A stretch of 64,000 nucleotides of DNA from Paenibacillus donghaensis (lineage in GTDB: Bacteria; Bacillota; Bacilli; Paenibacillales; Paenibacillaceae): positions 1,116,001 to 1,180,000 of the forward strand of contig NZ_CP021780.1 in assembly GCF_002192415.1 (NCBI RefSeq), in the 5' to 3' direction. Every line of letters begins with the position of its first letter. The stretch's first letter is position 1. This document shows, in pieces, positions 36,460-44,446 of the stretch. Under the pieces are notes generated by a model. It was given only the letters and a program-made list of their open reading frames with translations, was not told the origin of the DNA and made no database searches. The translations under genes and the position numbers were made by a program.

Positions 36460-37866
36460 ATGAGTAAAGAATTAATCGTACAAGACATTATTGCCGGGGT
36501 CGGCGGGGAGAACAACATTGATAATGCGTGGCATTGTATGACCCGACTCAGATTTGATTTAAAGGACAAAAGCAAAGTGGATATTGAGAAAATTAAAGAA
36601 TTGGACCCTATTTTGGGAGCGCAATTTAGCAATGATCAATTTCAGATTGTTCTGGGTCCAAAAGTCAATGAGTACTATAACGTCCTGGCTAGTGAATTAA
36701 AGATTTCCGACACCAATGCTGCATCGGACGGAGCCGATGAGAAAAAAAGAGATTTTGTCACTATATTTATGAATATTGTGTCCGGGGTTTTTGGACCCAT
36801 TGTTCCGGCTATTGCCGGCGCTGGTCTAATTAAAGGACTTATTGCCGGTTTGACCGCTCTTCATATCATTTCCGATCAAAGCCAGACCATTCAAATCATC
36901 AATATGATGGCAAGCGGCGTGTTCACCTTTTTACCATTCTTCCTAGCAGCTTCGGCAGCTAAAATATTCAAAACGAATGAGTATCTTGCGATCGCCATTG
37001 CTGCTACGATTATGTTTCCTACGATGATTGATGCCGCCAAAGCCGGAGAAATATCGGCATATCATTTCCTGGATCTTGTCCCCATTCCTGTCTTTAACTA
37101 TACGGGAACAGTAATTCCAATTATCTTTGCGGTATGGGCCATGAGCTATATCCAAAGACTAGTGAACAAGTTCATTCCGGAAGTGCTTAAAACAGTAGTT
37201 ACCCCAACATTGACACTTTTTATTTCAGGTTTCCTTGCCCTTTCTGTGATTGGCCCAATAGGTATATACCTGGGTAATGGGTTGGCTTGGATTGTTCAAG
37301 GATTGTTTGAGATATCTCCTATTCTTGCAGGTATTATTGTTGGGGCCATCCGTCCTCTCGCAGTCTTGACCGGCATGCACCATGCAATGACACCGATCGC
37401 TCTGCAAAATTTCGCCACACAAGGCTATGATATGCTGATGCCAATGATGTGCATGGCTAACTTCTCTATTGTTGGTGCTACTTTCGCAGTATATTACAAG
37501 GTTAATACACAGAAGGAGAAGTCAATCGTCATTTCAGCCGCTATTTCCGGTCTGTTGGGAATCACTGAACCTGCTCTGTTTGGTGTACTTGCAAAATACA
37601 AAAAAGCGTTCCTGGCGGCCACAATCGCTAGTTCAGTAGCTTCAGCATTTATCAGTTTCTTTGGTGTCAGACTGTATGGGTATGTTCTATCAAGCATATT
37701 TAGTATCCCTGCGTATATCGGGCCTTACTTTGTGTACGCGATCTCGGGAATGGTAATGGCCATTGTAATATCCTTTACCTTGTGTACTCTGTTCCTGAGC
37801 AAAGATGACATTACAGCAGCCGATAAAATGAACAAGAACCTTAAGTTAGCTTTAGATGACAAGTAG
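36460..37866 (+). CDS. PTS IIBC component, beta-glucoside/glucose superfamily
   Basis: The 468-residue permease has an N-terminal IIB domain with the phosphorylated C26 in NAWHCMTRLRF. A IIC domain follows with about ten membrane helices, including FTFLPFFLAASAAKIF, GAIRPLAVLTGMHHAMTPIA and GLLGITEPALFG. The IIA domain found at the C-terminus of many beta-glucoside enzymes is absent; crr at 33677 can supply it. The sugar imported is unknown. No phospho-glycosidase is encoded nearby, and the divergent dehydratase hints at a less common sugar or sugar acid. It is followed by a perfect terminator. Confidence 0.9.
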   Translation: MSKELIVQDIIAGVGGENNIDNAWHCMTRLRFDLKDKSKVDIEKIKELDPILGAQFSNDQFQIVLGPKVNEYYNVLASELKISDTNAASDGADEKKRDFVTIFMNIVSGVFGPIVPAIAGAGLIKGLIAGLTALHIISDQSQTIQIINMMASGVFTFLPFFLAASAAKIFKTNEYLAIAIAATIMFPTMIDAAKAGEISAYHFLDLVPIPVFNYTGTVIPIIFAVWAMSYIQRLVNKFIPEVLKTVVTPTLTLFISGFLALSVIGPIGIYLGNGLAWIVQGLFEISPILAGIIVGAIRPLAVLTGMHHAMTPIALQNFATQGYDMLMPMMCMANFSIVGATFAVYYKVNTQKEKSIVISAAISGLLGITEPALFGVLAKYKKAFLAATIASSVASAFISFFGVRLYGYVLSSIFSIPAYIGPYFVYAISGMVMAIVISFTLCTLFLSKDDITAADKMNKNLKLALDDK

Positions 37867-37882
37867 GGAATAGTGGCAGACA

Positions 37883-37908
37883 AAAACAGCGCCATTAGGC
37901 GCTGTTTT
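37883..37908. terminator. Rho-independent terminator
   Basis: Arms AAAACAGCGCC and GGCGCTGTTTT with an ATTA loop follow the PTS gene, between convergent genes. Confidence 0.85.
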
Positions 37909-37950
37909 GTTATGTGCTCCCTAATAAGTGCTAGTCCATTTCTGGCTTTA

Positions 37951-38535
37951 CTACTTCCAATATTTTTTCTTGTCTTCTTCGGTAATGGATCGTACTACCT
38001 TACAAGGATTTCCTGCTGCGATCACGCCTGCGGGGATGTCCCGGTTGACCACGCTGCCTGCCCCGATAACGGAGTTATCACCGATGGTTACACCGGGCAA
38101 AACCGTGACATTGGCACCAAACCAGACATTGTTTCCGACTGTAATCGGGTAGGCATATTCTAAACCCTGGTTCCGCTGTTCAACGTCCAGTGGATGCCCA
38201 GCGGTGTAAAAACCGCAGTTTGGAGCAATAAATACGTTATCTCCAAACGTTACTTTGGCTCCATCGAGGATGATGAAATTATGGTTTGCATAAAAATTCT
38301 CACCAAACTCTACGTTATACCCGTAATCACACCAGAACGGCTGTTCAATCAGAAAGCTCTTGCCGGTTTTCGCGATCAATTTCTCAATGAGCGTCTTACG
38401 TTCGTTCATGTTAGAGGGACGAATTTGATTGTACTCATAGCAGATATCCTGAGCCCATGTCCGTTCTTTAATCAGTGAAGCATCGTAATTCGCATCATAC
38501 AACAACCCTTTTTTTGCTTTTTCCTTCTCGTTCAT
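37951..38535 (-). CDS. maa: Maltose/galactoside O-acetyltransferase family enzyme
   Basis: This 194-residue hexapeptide-repeat acyltransferase has the Mac N-terminal domain (NEKEKAKKGLLYDANYDASL), the left-handed beta-helix (NHNFIILDGAKVTFGDNVFIAPN) and catalytic H in TAGHPLDVEQR. It ends with PGVTIGDNSVIGAGSVVNRDIPAGVIAAGNPCKVVR. It transfers acetyl from acetyl-CoA to sugars, as a probable detoxification of non-metabolised sugars. AGGAGG precedes the ATG at 38535. It converges on the PTS IIBC gene. Confidence 0.9.
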   Translation of the reverse strand: MNEKEKAKKGLLYDANYDASLIKERTWAQDICYEYNQIRPSNMNERKTLIEKLIAKTGKSFLIEQPFWCDYGYNVEFGENFYANHNFIILDGAKVTFGDNVFIAPNCGFYTAGHPLDVEQRNQGLEYAYPITVGNNVWFGANVTVLPGVTIGDNSVIGAGSVVNRDIPAGVIAAGNPCKVVRSITEEDKKKYWK

Positions 38536-38659
38536 AAGAATCCTCCTGCTCCAAAGAATAATCAACGGTCTATTTTGTGTGCCACCAGTAAATTCATTCT
38601 CTCCTATGATACCTGTCTTTCATAATACACCACAAGTAAGAGGAGAGAAGAAACATAAG

Positions 38660-38767
38660 ATATAGAACGTGAACTTAAGAATGTGACATACGGAGTTTCC
38701 AGGAAGTGCTATGCATCAGGCTTTCTGGCAACTCCACTACTCCATTCTTAAGTTCATCTTATATAGA
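38660..38767. repeat. Long imperfect inverted repeat (MITE-like element or structured RNA)
   Basis: TGAACTTAAGAATG (38670-38683) and its exact complement CATTCTTAAGTTCA (38742-38755) form the outer stem. GGAGTT-x-CCAG-x-AAG pairs with CTT-x-CTGG-x-AACTCC further in. The whole folds into one hairpin of about 45-nt arms with a GCTATGCATC apex. ATATAGA occurs at both edges (38660-38666 and 38761-38767) as a possible 7-bp target duplication. No ORF lies inside. The remaining 38536-38659 and 38768-38864 hold nothing else I can support. Confidence 0.55.
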
Positions 38768-38864
38768 TTGATTATTTGCATATGAAGCCCAAGTGCGCAT
38801 GTAGTTCAAGAATTTGGGAGAGCCTATGAGAAGGATGCAGATCTAAATAAAGAGGACTGAGTGT

Positions 38865-40253
38865 ATGAACCGATCTTCAAGTGATTCGAACAATGAACAG
38901 AAATTGAAATGGTGGCAGCTTAGCTTATTAGGAGTGGCGGGCACGATTGGAACCGGGTATTTCCTGGGTTCGGGTCTTGCAATTTCTATAGGCGGCCCTG
39001 CTGTACTAATTGTTTACGTTCTGGCAGCGGTTGGAACTTATGTTGTCTTTGATGCTCTGTCACGTATGACCGCCGACCATCCGGAGCAGGGGTCTTTCCG
39101 TTCCTATGCCAAAAAAGCATTTGGGAGCTGGGCGGGTTTCGGCAGTGGATGGGTCTATTGGTTTTCGGAGCTTCTAATTATGGGAAGTCAGCTCACAGCA
39201 TTATCTATTTTTTCCCGCTTCTGGTTCCCGGGGGTGCCTATGTGGGTATTTGCTGCCGGCTTTGCCTTGCTGGGCATTGTTATCGTTTTCTTTGGAAACA
39301 AGGGGTTTGACCGAGTTGAAAATGTGCTGGCAGTGATTAAAATGGCTGCAATTCTCATGTTCCTGGTGATAGCGGTTGCCCTTTTGGCTGGTTGGATAGG
39401 CGGAGGCAAGTATGCTCCTAAGCTCCCGCTGGATTACCCGGCCTTATTCCCGAAAGGGGGTCTGGGTTTATGGTCTGCCTTTTTGTTTGCCTTTTACGCA
39501 TACGGAGGGATTGAGGTGCTGGGCATCATGTCCTATCGGCTTCAAAAACCGGAGGATGCGCCAAAAGCAGGGAAAATCATGCTGTTGACGCTGGTCACGG
39601 TATACATTCTGTCCATCGGTCTGGCTGTGACTATGGTCCCGCTTGATGTATTTAACCCTAAGGAGAGCCCGTTTGTGCTGGCTCTGAGCAGTGATCACCT
39701 CGTCTTTGTGCCGCATCTATTTAACGGAGTTCTGATAGTCGCTGGCTTCTCCACCATGACAGCGTCCCTATATGCTGTAACTTCGATGATGATTACTCTT
39801 GCACAGGAGGGAGATGCACCGAAGTTGTTCTCCCGGAAGTGGAAGGACAAGTATCCATTCTATGCGCTGACCTTAATCACCGCAGGAATTACGGCGGCCG
39901 TTGTGATGTCTCTTTTATTGCCAGGGAAGGTATATGAGTATATCACTACGGCCGCCGGTTTAATGCTGCTGTATAACTGGTCCTTCATTTTGCTGTCATC
40001 AGGGAAGTTACTGAAGTCGAGCAGATTAAGTACTGTTAAACGATGGATCGGGTTGCTGCTCATTGGACTGGCGGTCACGGGTACTCTGTTTCATTCGCTC
40101 AGTCGTCCGGGTTTATATATTAGCTTACTGCTTGTTGCCCTCATCGCAGTAAGTGACTGGATCGTGCTTCATTTCCGCAAAAAACACACGTCTAACTTGG
40201 ATAAAGACTCTCATGCAGACGCAGCAAACTACGCTAAGCCGAATAGATTTTAA
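38865..40253 (+). CDS. APC-family amino acid permease
   Basis: This 462-residue transporter has twelve hydrophobic segments and the APC start WWQLSLLGVAGTIGTGYFLGSGLAI (the GxGIG-like substrate loop). A mid-protein FAFYAYGGIEVLGIMSYRLQKPEDAPK segment is typical of the AAT/GABA-permease-like branch. AGAGGA lies before the ATG. It stands alone between a hairpin element and a terminator. The amino acid carried cannot be deduced. Confidence 0.88.
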   Translation: MNRSSSDSNNEQKLKWWQLSLLGVAGTIGTGYFLGSGLAISIGGPAVLIVYVLAAVGTYVVFDALSRMTADHPEQGSFRSYAKKAFGSWAGFGSGWVYWFSELLIMGSQLTALSIFSRFWFPGVPMWVFAAGFALLGIVIVFFGNKGFDRVENVLAVIKMAAILMFLVIAVALLAGWIGGGKYAPKLPLDYPALFPKGGLGLWSAFLFAFYAYGGIEVLGIMSYRLQKPEDAPKAGKIMLLTLVTVYILSIGLAVTMVPLDVFNPKESPFVLALSSDHLVFVPHLFNGVLIVAGFSTMTASLYAVTSMMITLAQEGDAPKLFSRKWKDKYPFYALTLITAGITAAVVMSLLLPGKVYEYITTAAGLMLLYNWSFILLSSGKLLKSSRLSTVKRWIGLLLIGLAVTGTLFHSLSRPGLYISLLLVALIAVSDWIVLHFRKKHTSNLDKDSHADAANYAKPNRF

Positions 40254-40263
40254 AACAAAAAAA

Positions 40264-40299
40264 AGACAAAGACCCTTAAAGAGTTAAGGGTCTTCGTCT
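40264..40299. terminator. Bidirectional terminator
   Basis: GACCCTTAA (40271-40279) pairs with TTAAGGGTC (40284-40292), extended by AAAGAC/GTCTT-like flanks. On the minus strand it is followed by a long T run (complement of 40258-40264), so it mainly serves the DUF3231 gene. Confidence 0.8.
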
Positions 40300-40366
40300 C
40301 GTACGACGAAACAGAAGAGTGAGGCTCCGCGCCAACAAGGATGGAAGCCTCAACTCATCAACACAT

Positions 40367-40888
40367 TTAGGCCTTGACGGTGTCTGGTCTTTTTACCTGA
40401 AGAGGCGGAGGAATCAACCAGCCTTTTTTCTTGTTCAAATGTAGAATTTTAGTGCCGATTGCTGCTTTTGTAAGATGATATTTGGCAAATAAAGCACCAA
40501 TATCTTCTCTGATGGATTGCCCCATAACCTGGCTGCAAGCTACCAGTCCGGCAGCGTTATCGGCTGCAATTTTAGCAGCAATTTCCGGATCTGAGAATCG
40601 TGCACCTACAGGGATATCCTCAAGCTTGGCTTCGGGTCTATTCGGCATTGCTGGTGCAGAAGCAATACCATTATCTGCGAGTAAGGTATCACACTCACTA
40701 ATCTCCAGCTCGGTTTGATCAATTAAAGCATTTAATACTTTTTTGAGATCCTGGTCACCTGCGTGATACAAATAGGCCCGGTAACATGAGAGTGCACCCT
40801 TCGCTACCGTTGAAGCTTGCCATACACTAAATATTTCTCCATAATGCATCGGTTCCTCATTTGGGTTACCGCCTAGAATCCCTGTCAT
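40367..40888 (-). CDS. DUF3231 ferritin-like protein
   Basis: This 173-residue helical protein has the DUF3231 start NEEPMHYGEIFSVWQASTVAKGALSCYRAYLYHAGDQDLKK. DUF3231 proteins are common in spore-forming Bacilli and have a ferritin-like helical bundle. Some are spore-associated, but their role is not settled. Many family members are twice as long, with two repeats; this one has a single unit. AAAGGAGC precedes the ATG. Confidence 0.82.
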   Translation of the reverse strand: MTGILGGNPNEEPMHYGEIFSVWQASTVAKGALSCYRAYLYHAGDQDLKKVLNALIDQTELEISECDTLLADNGIASAPAMPNRPEAKLEDIPVGARFSDPEIAAKIAADNAAGLVACSQVMGQSIREDIGALFAKYHLTKAAIGTKILHLNKKKGWLIPPPLQVKRPDTVKA

Positions 40889-40991
40889 AAAAACGCTCCT
40901 TTGATTTGAAGTTTTGACAGCTATAGCATGCCCATATGTTCTCCTATTTCCCTAACCTTTTTATGCCTTTCGGATTTTTTGAAGCTGAAGC

Positions 40992-42776
40992 TTAATCTTT
41001 GAGTAAAATTTTATAACCAAATGGGTTAAGATGGATCCATACCTGCCATTCTTCCTCCACGGCCTTTTCTCCAGTTAGCGCATCCCGCCAGTTTCCTTCC
41101 AGCGTATGAGTAAGCAATGCAAGCTCCTCCGAAGCATTCATCCAAATAGTGAAATGACCTTGCTCGTCGTACCGTTCGTAGATAATCGGGCGTTTATGCA
41201 TATCTGCCTTTAGAAACCCGAACTGTCCAGTACGAAGTACTGGATGTTTCTTGCGGAGCTGAATCAGCTGCTTATAGCTTTGATACAGATCACTGTCCTG
41301 TTTATCCTCCTCCCAGATCATGCATTTACGGCAATCTGGATCTGCTTCGCCCTCCAGCCCGATCTCATCGCCGTAATAGATGCAGGGAGTCCCGGTGAAG
41401 GTCAGCAGGAAAGCGATAGCTAACTTGAGTTTTCGCTTGTCTCCTCCGAGCTGGGTCAGGACACGTGGTGTGTCGTGGCTCGCCATCAGGTTGAACAGCA
41501 CTTCATTGGCCTGTTGCGGATAACGCATCAGCAGGCCGCCGATATGAGCTGCAAAAGTAGCCGCATCCATGTCATCCGTCTGTAAAAAGTCAATTAAACG
41601 GTCTGACAATGGATAATTCATTACGGAATCAAATTGGTCCCCCTGCAGCCAACGCAGGGAGTCATTCCAGACCTCACCAATAAGATAAGCCTCTGGGTTG
41701 ATCGCTTTGATGCGCCTTCGAAAATCTTTCCAAAAGGCATGGTCGATTTCATTCGCCACATCCAGCCTCCATCCGTCTATACCAACCTCTTTCAGCCAAT
41801 ATTCGGCTATATCCAGCAGATACTCCCGGGTTTCCGGATTGGCCGTATTTAGCTTAGGCATCTGTGCAAAGAAGCCAAAGGAATCGTAATTAGGGTTTCC
41901 TTCTCTGACCTTGACGGGGAACTCATGAATATGAAACCAGTTGACATATCTGGAATGTGCTCCGTTTTCAATCACGTCCGTGAATTGCTGGGAATTAGCG
42001 CTGATATGGTTAAATGCCGCATCCAGCACAATGCGTATTCCCTTGGCATGGGCCTCATTCACTAGTTTTTTTAAAAGCTCCAAATCTCCAAAATGAGGAT
42101 CTACTTTTTTATAATTTGTTGTATCGTATTTATGATAAGTTGGAGCCTCAAAGATCGGGGTCAGATATATCGCCGTAATTCCAAGGTCAGTCAAATAATC
42201 TAAACGATTGATAATGCCTTGCAAGTCACCACCAAAGAAGCTCTCTCTAGTAGGCTCTGTGCCCCACCGCATAATCTCTTCAGGATCGTTAGTCGGGTCT
42301 CCATTTGCGAAGCGGTCAGGCATAATCTGGTAGAATATTGCGGACTTTGCCCATTCCGGTGCTTCAAAAAGATCGATCTCATGAAGAAAGGGCCTATCAT
42401 AATAGCCGTTAGGCGCTTCTGGCTCCTCCGTAAAGATGCCGGTTTCAATCATCCATGCCGTCTCCTTGCCGGAGTGAAAACGGAATCCGTAGGAAAAACG
42501 GCGATGTTCAGGTTTTACTGCCACCTGCCAATAATCGAAAAAGCGGTCGTTCGCGACTTTTGGCATCTTATGTTCGTGATGATAAGTTTCCCAGTCATAT
42601 TTATCTCCAGTTATAGCATAGACCCGATCTACATTCTGCTTTGAAGTCCGAACGCGTAGATGGAAGGTCTCTTTCTCATAAAGATAAGCCCAATTGCTGT
42701 GAGGAGCATGATGCAAACATTCCAGATGGATTTGTGTCGAAAGTGTAGTGGGTTTCAATTCATGGTTAGGTTTCAT
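40992..42776 (-). CDS. Cyclomaltodextrinase/neopullulanase, GH13
   Basis: This 594-residue intracellular enzyme has an N-terminal starch-binding-like domain (about 1-125) and the GH13 catalytic barrel. Conserved regions are DAAFNH, nucleophile D in GWRLDVANE, acid/base E in LIGEVW and the transition-state stabiliser in ASHDTPR. The early FYQIMPDRFANGDP motif and the N-domain mark the cyclomaltodextrinase/neopullulanase/maltogenic amylase branch, which hydrolyses cyclodextrins and maltodextrins. No signal peptide is seen. GGAGGG precedes the ATG. It is not in an operon with a maltodextrin transporter here. Confidence 0.92.
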   Translation of the reverse strand: MKPNHELKPTTLSTQIHLECLHHAPHSNWAYLYEKETFHLRVRTSKQNVDRVYAITGDKYDWETYHHEHKMPKVANDRFFDYWQVAVKPEHRRFSYGFRFHSGKETAWMIETGIFTEEPEAPNGYYDRPFLHEIDLFEAPEWAKSAIFYQIMPDRFANGDPTNDPEEIMRWGTEPTRESFFGGDLQGIINRLDYLTDLGITAIYLTPIFEAPTYHKYDTTNYKKVDPHFGDLELLKKLVNEAHAKGIRIVLDAAFNHISANSQQFTDVIENGAHSRYVNWFHIHEFPVKVREGNPNYDSFGFFAQMPKLNTANPETREYLLDIAEYWLKEVGIDGWRLDVANEIDHAFWKDFRRRIKAINPEAYLIGEVWNDSLRWLQGDQFDSVMNYPLSDRLIDFLQTDDMDAATFAAHIGGLLMRYPQQANEVLFNLMASHDTPRVLTQLGGDKRKLKLAIAFLLTFTGTPCIYYGDEIGLEGEADPDCRKCMIWEEDKQDSDLYQSYKQLIQLRKKHPVLRTGQFGFLKADMHKRPIIYERYDEQGHFTIWMNASEELALLTHTLEGNWRDALTGEKAVEEEWQVWIHLNPFGYKILLKD

Positions 42777-42839
42777 TCGGAAATCCCTCCAGAGTATTTA
42801 ATATAATCACCTATTATGACTGAAATCATTCCAAATAAT

Positions 42840-42977
42840 ATGATGCACCTCCATGAAATGAGGGTGAGTACTGCTTCTCCACAAGTGTCTTATCTGGACC
42901 ATCAGAACATCAATCCTGCTGGTTTTGGTTCTCCTGGACAATCCTTTGGAAACTATTCCAATCTGGACCGCCATTAA
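42840..42977 (+). CDS. Possible 45-residue small protein
   Basis: An open frame of 45 codons encodes a Ser/Gly/Asn/Pro-rich peptide (VSYLDHQNINPAGFGSPGQS core) and is followed 13 bp later by a good terminator. The composition recalls small spore-coat peptides. No convincing ribosome site precedes any of its ATG codons, so it may not be expressed. Confidence 0.25.
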   Translation: MMHLHEMRVSTASPQVSYLDHQNINPAGFGSPGQSFGNYSNLDRH

Positions 42978-42990
42978 AATTGTGAAATGC

Positions 42991-43030
42991 AAAGAAATCC
43001 AAGACACCAAAACTTGGGTTTCTTTTTTTG
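42991..43030 (+). terminator. Rho-independent terminator
   Basis: AAAGAAATCCAAG (42991-43003) pairs with CTTGGGTTTCTTT (43013-43025, one G-T pair) and runs into seven T. It has no intact gene upstream on its strand other than the doubtful small ORF. Confidence 0.7.
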
Positions 43031-43624
43031 TCTTTGCCCGCTGGTTATGCGGGCGCAGAAGCCCAGTACGTGGCTTACGGATTCCCGACGAACTTTTTCA
43101 TTGCAGCCCATGCCTTCACATCGGATGGGATTAACGGTACGACGGTCGTGTATCGTTCCTTCGATAACGGCTTTACCTTCGAGCCTCCAGTTGTCGTCTC
43201 GTCTGGATATGGTGTCTATATCAATAATGATGAACCTGTCATAGAGATTGATAACTCGCAGTCCAGCCCGTTTCTCGGGAATGTATAGTGGCTGCAACCA
43301 ACTTTGGCCGGCATACGGCTTTCGGGTCCTGACATTTCCTAACCTTGGGGTGGATCGGACGACATTAGCAACCAGTGGAAGAGTGTACGCCGTATGGCAG
43401 GACTTTCGTCAAGGGTACTCGACATTTTCATTTCCCGGTATAACGATCAGGGCTTAACCTGGTCGACAGCTGATCCTATAACGGGTGCTCCCGAGGGTTC
43501 TCAGAATTTCTTCCCCGCAATTGACGTTAATCCGCTAGCTGGTGTCGTGAACGTGATATATTATACGAACAGAATAGATGGATTTCTGCTGGACGTGTTC
43601 ACAGCGGTTACCGCTTGGACTTAA
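43028..43624 (+). pseudogene. Decayed sialidase-like (BNR-repeat) protein gene
   Basis: Three successive frames give one continuous protein-like reading. It starts YRSFDNGFTFEPPVVVSSGY ... SSPFLGNV, then VAATNFGRHTAFG in a shifted frame after 43287, then GRVYAVWQDFRQGY, then (shifted) DIFISRYNDQGLTWSTADPI ... NFFPAIDVNP. The repeated S-x-D-x-G-x-T-W/F motifs are BNR/Asp-box repeats of sialidase-like propellers. At least two frameshifts and the lack of a 5' end make it non-functional. Its 5' edge falls right at a terminator, suggesting a deletion joint. Confidence 0.6.
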
Positions 43625-43677
43625 GGACATCGTCATTAATGGAATATGTTTATTGAAGATTCTCACCCTGAAATATA

Positions 43678-44310
43678 TTAATGAATAAACAGCAGCCGGA
43701 TGGCTTGGACTCCAAAATAAAAACCAAATCCAACAAGAGAAAGGCCTGACAGCACGGAGATGGATTTCAAAACTCCCGGTGTCAATAATTTACGGAAGAT
43801 GCTAGAGGCAGCGGCCATAGACACATCCCAGAGCAGAATTCCAAGTACAATGGCTCCGCTATAAATCAATAACTGCTGCATCGGATATTCCGTGGCTGCT
43901 TTGGCCAGGATGGACCCATAAATGCCTAACCAAAACAGGATGGAGAGTGGATTAAATAGGGACAGGAGCAATCCGGACGTATAAGATTTGCCTAAAGAGG
44001 TTTCACTGTTTCTCATTCCGGATCCTGAGATTAAGCCTGCATTTTTGATGCTTTCCACACCCGTATACACCAGCACAAAGAAACCGAACAACCATAAGAA
44101 TACTTTAATAAATGGAGATTCAAGCAAATGGATAACGCCAAAATAAACGAGTAACATGAAGATAATATCTGCACTTATCGCTCCAAGTCCCACTGCCCAG
44201 GCATGCCAGAAGCCTTTACGGATACCTTGGTCCAGTTGTGCGGCATTAATCGGCCCTATAGGTGCGGAAAGTGAGAGGCCAAGAAAAATATAACCTATAA
44301 AAATGTTGAT
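43678..44310 (-). CDS. LysE/RhtB-family amino acid exporter (possible ATC start)
   Basis: The protein of about 210 residues has six membrane segments and the LysE-family start NIFIGYIFLGLSLSAPIGPINAAQLDQGI, with LLSLFNPLSILFWLGI later. It exports amino acids or related metabolites. The ribosome site GGGGGAG is clear, but no ATG, GTG or TTG follows it. The codon aligned with the expected first Met is ATC at 44310-44308. An in-frame TTG at 44370 lies beyond the ribosome site and close to a terminator stem, so it is a poor candidate. The start may be ATC, ATT, or damaged. Confidence 0.75.
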   Translation of the reverse strand: MNIFIGYIFLGLSLSAPIGPINAAQLDQGIRKGFWHAWAVGLGAISADIIFMLLVYFGVIHLLESPFIKVFLWLFGFFVLVYTGVESIKNAGLISGSGMRNSETSLGKSYTSGLLLSLFNPLSILFWLGIYGSILAKAATEYPMQQLLIYSGAIVLGILLWDVSMAAASSIFRKLLTPGVLKSISVLSGLSLVGFGFYFGVQAIRLLFIH

Positions 44311-44376
44311 TAGACTCCCCCCTTTAACGTTTAGTACTAGCCTATTCAGAAATATCGGTTTGCAGGACAAACAAAA

Positions 44377-44414
44377 AAGACAAAGCTCCTTGAAAAGCCA
44401 GGGGGCTTTGTCTT
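44377..44414 (-). terminator. Rho-independent terminator of the RNase J gene
   Basis: AAGACAAAGC-T-CC pairs with GG-G-GCTTTGTCTT. On the minus strand the stem is followed by a T6 run, placing it after the RNase J gene. Confidence 0.8.
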
Positions 44415-44446
44415 ATTGTGAAATTTTAGAGATATCGCCTTCATTT

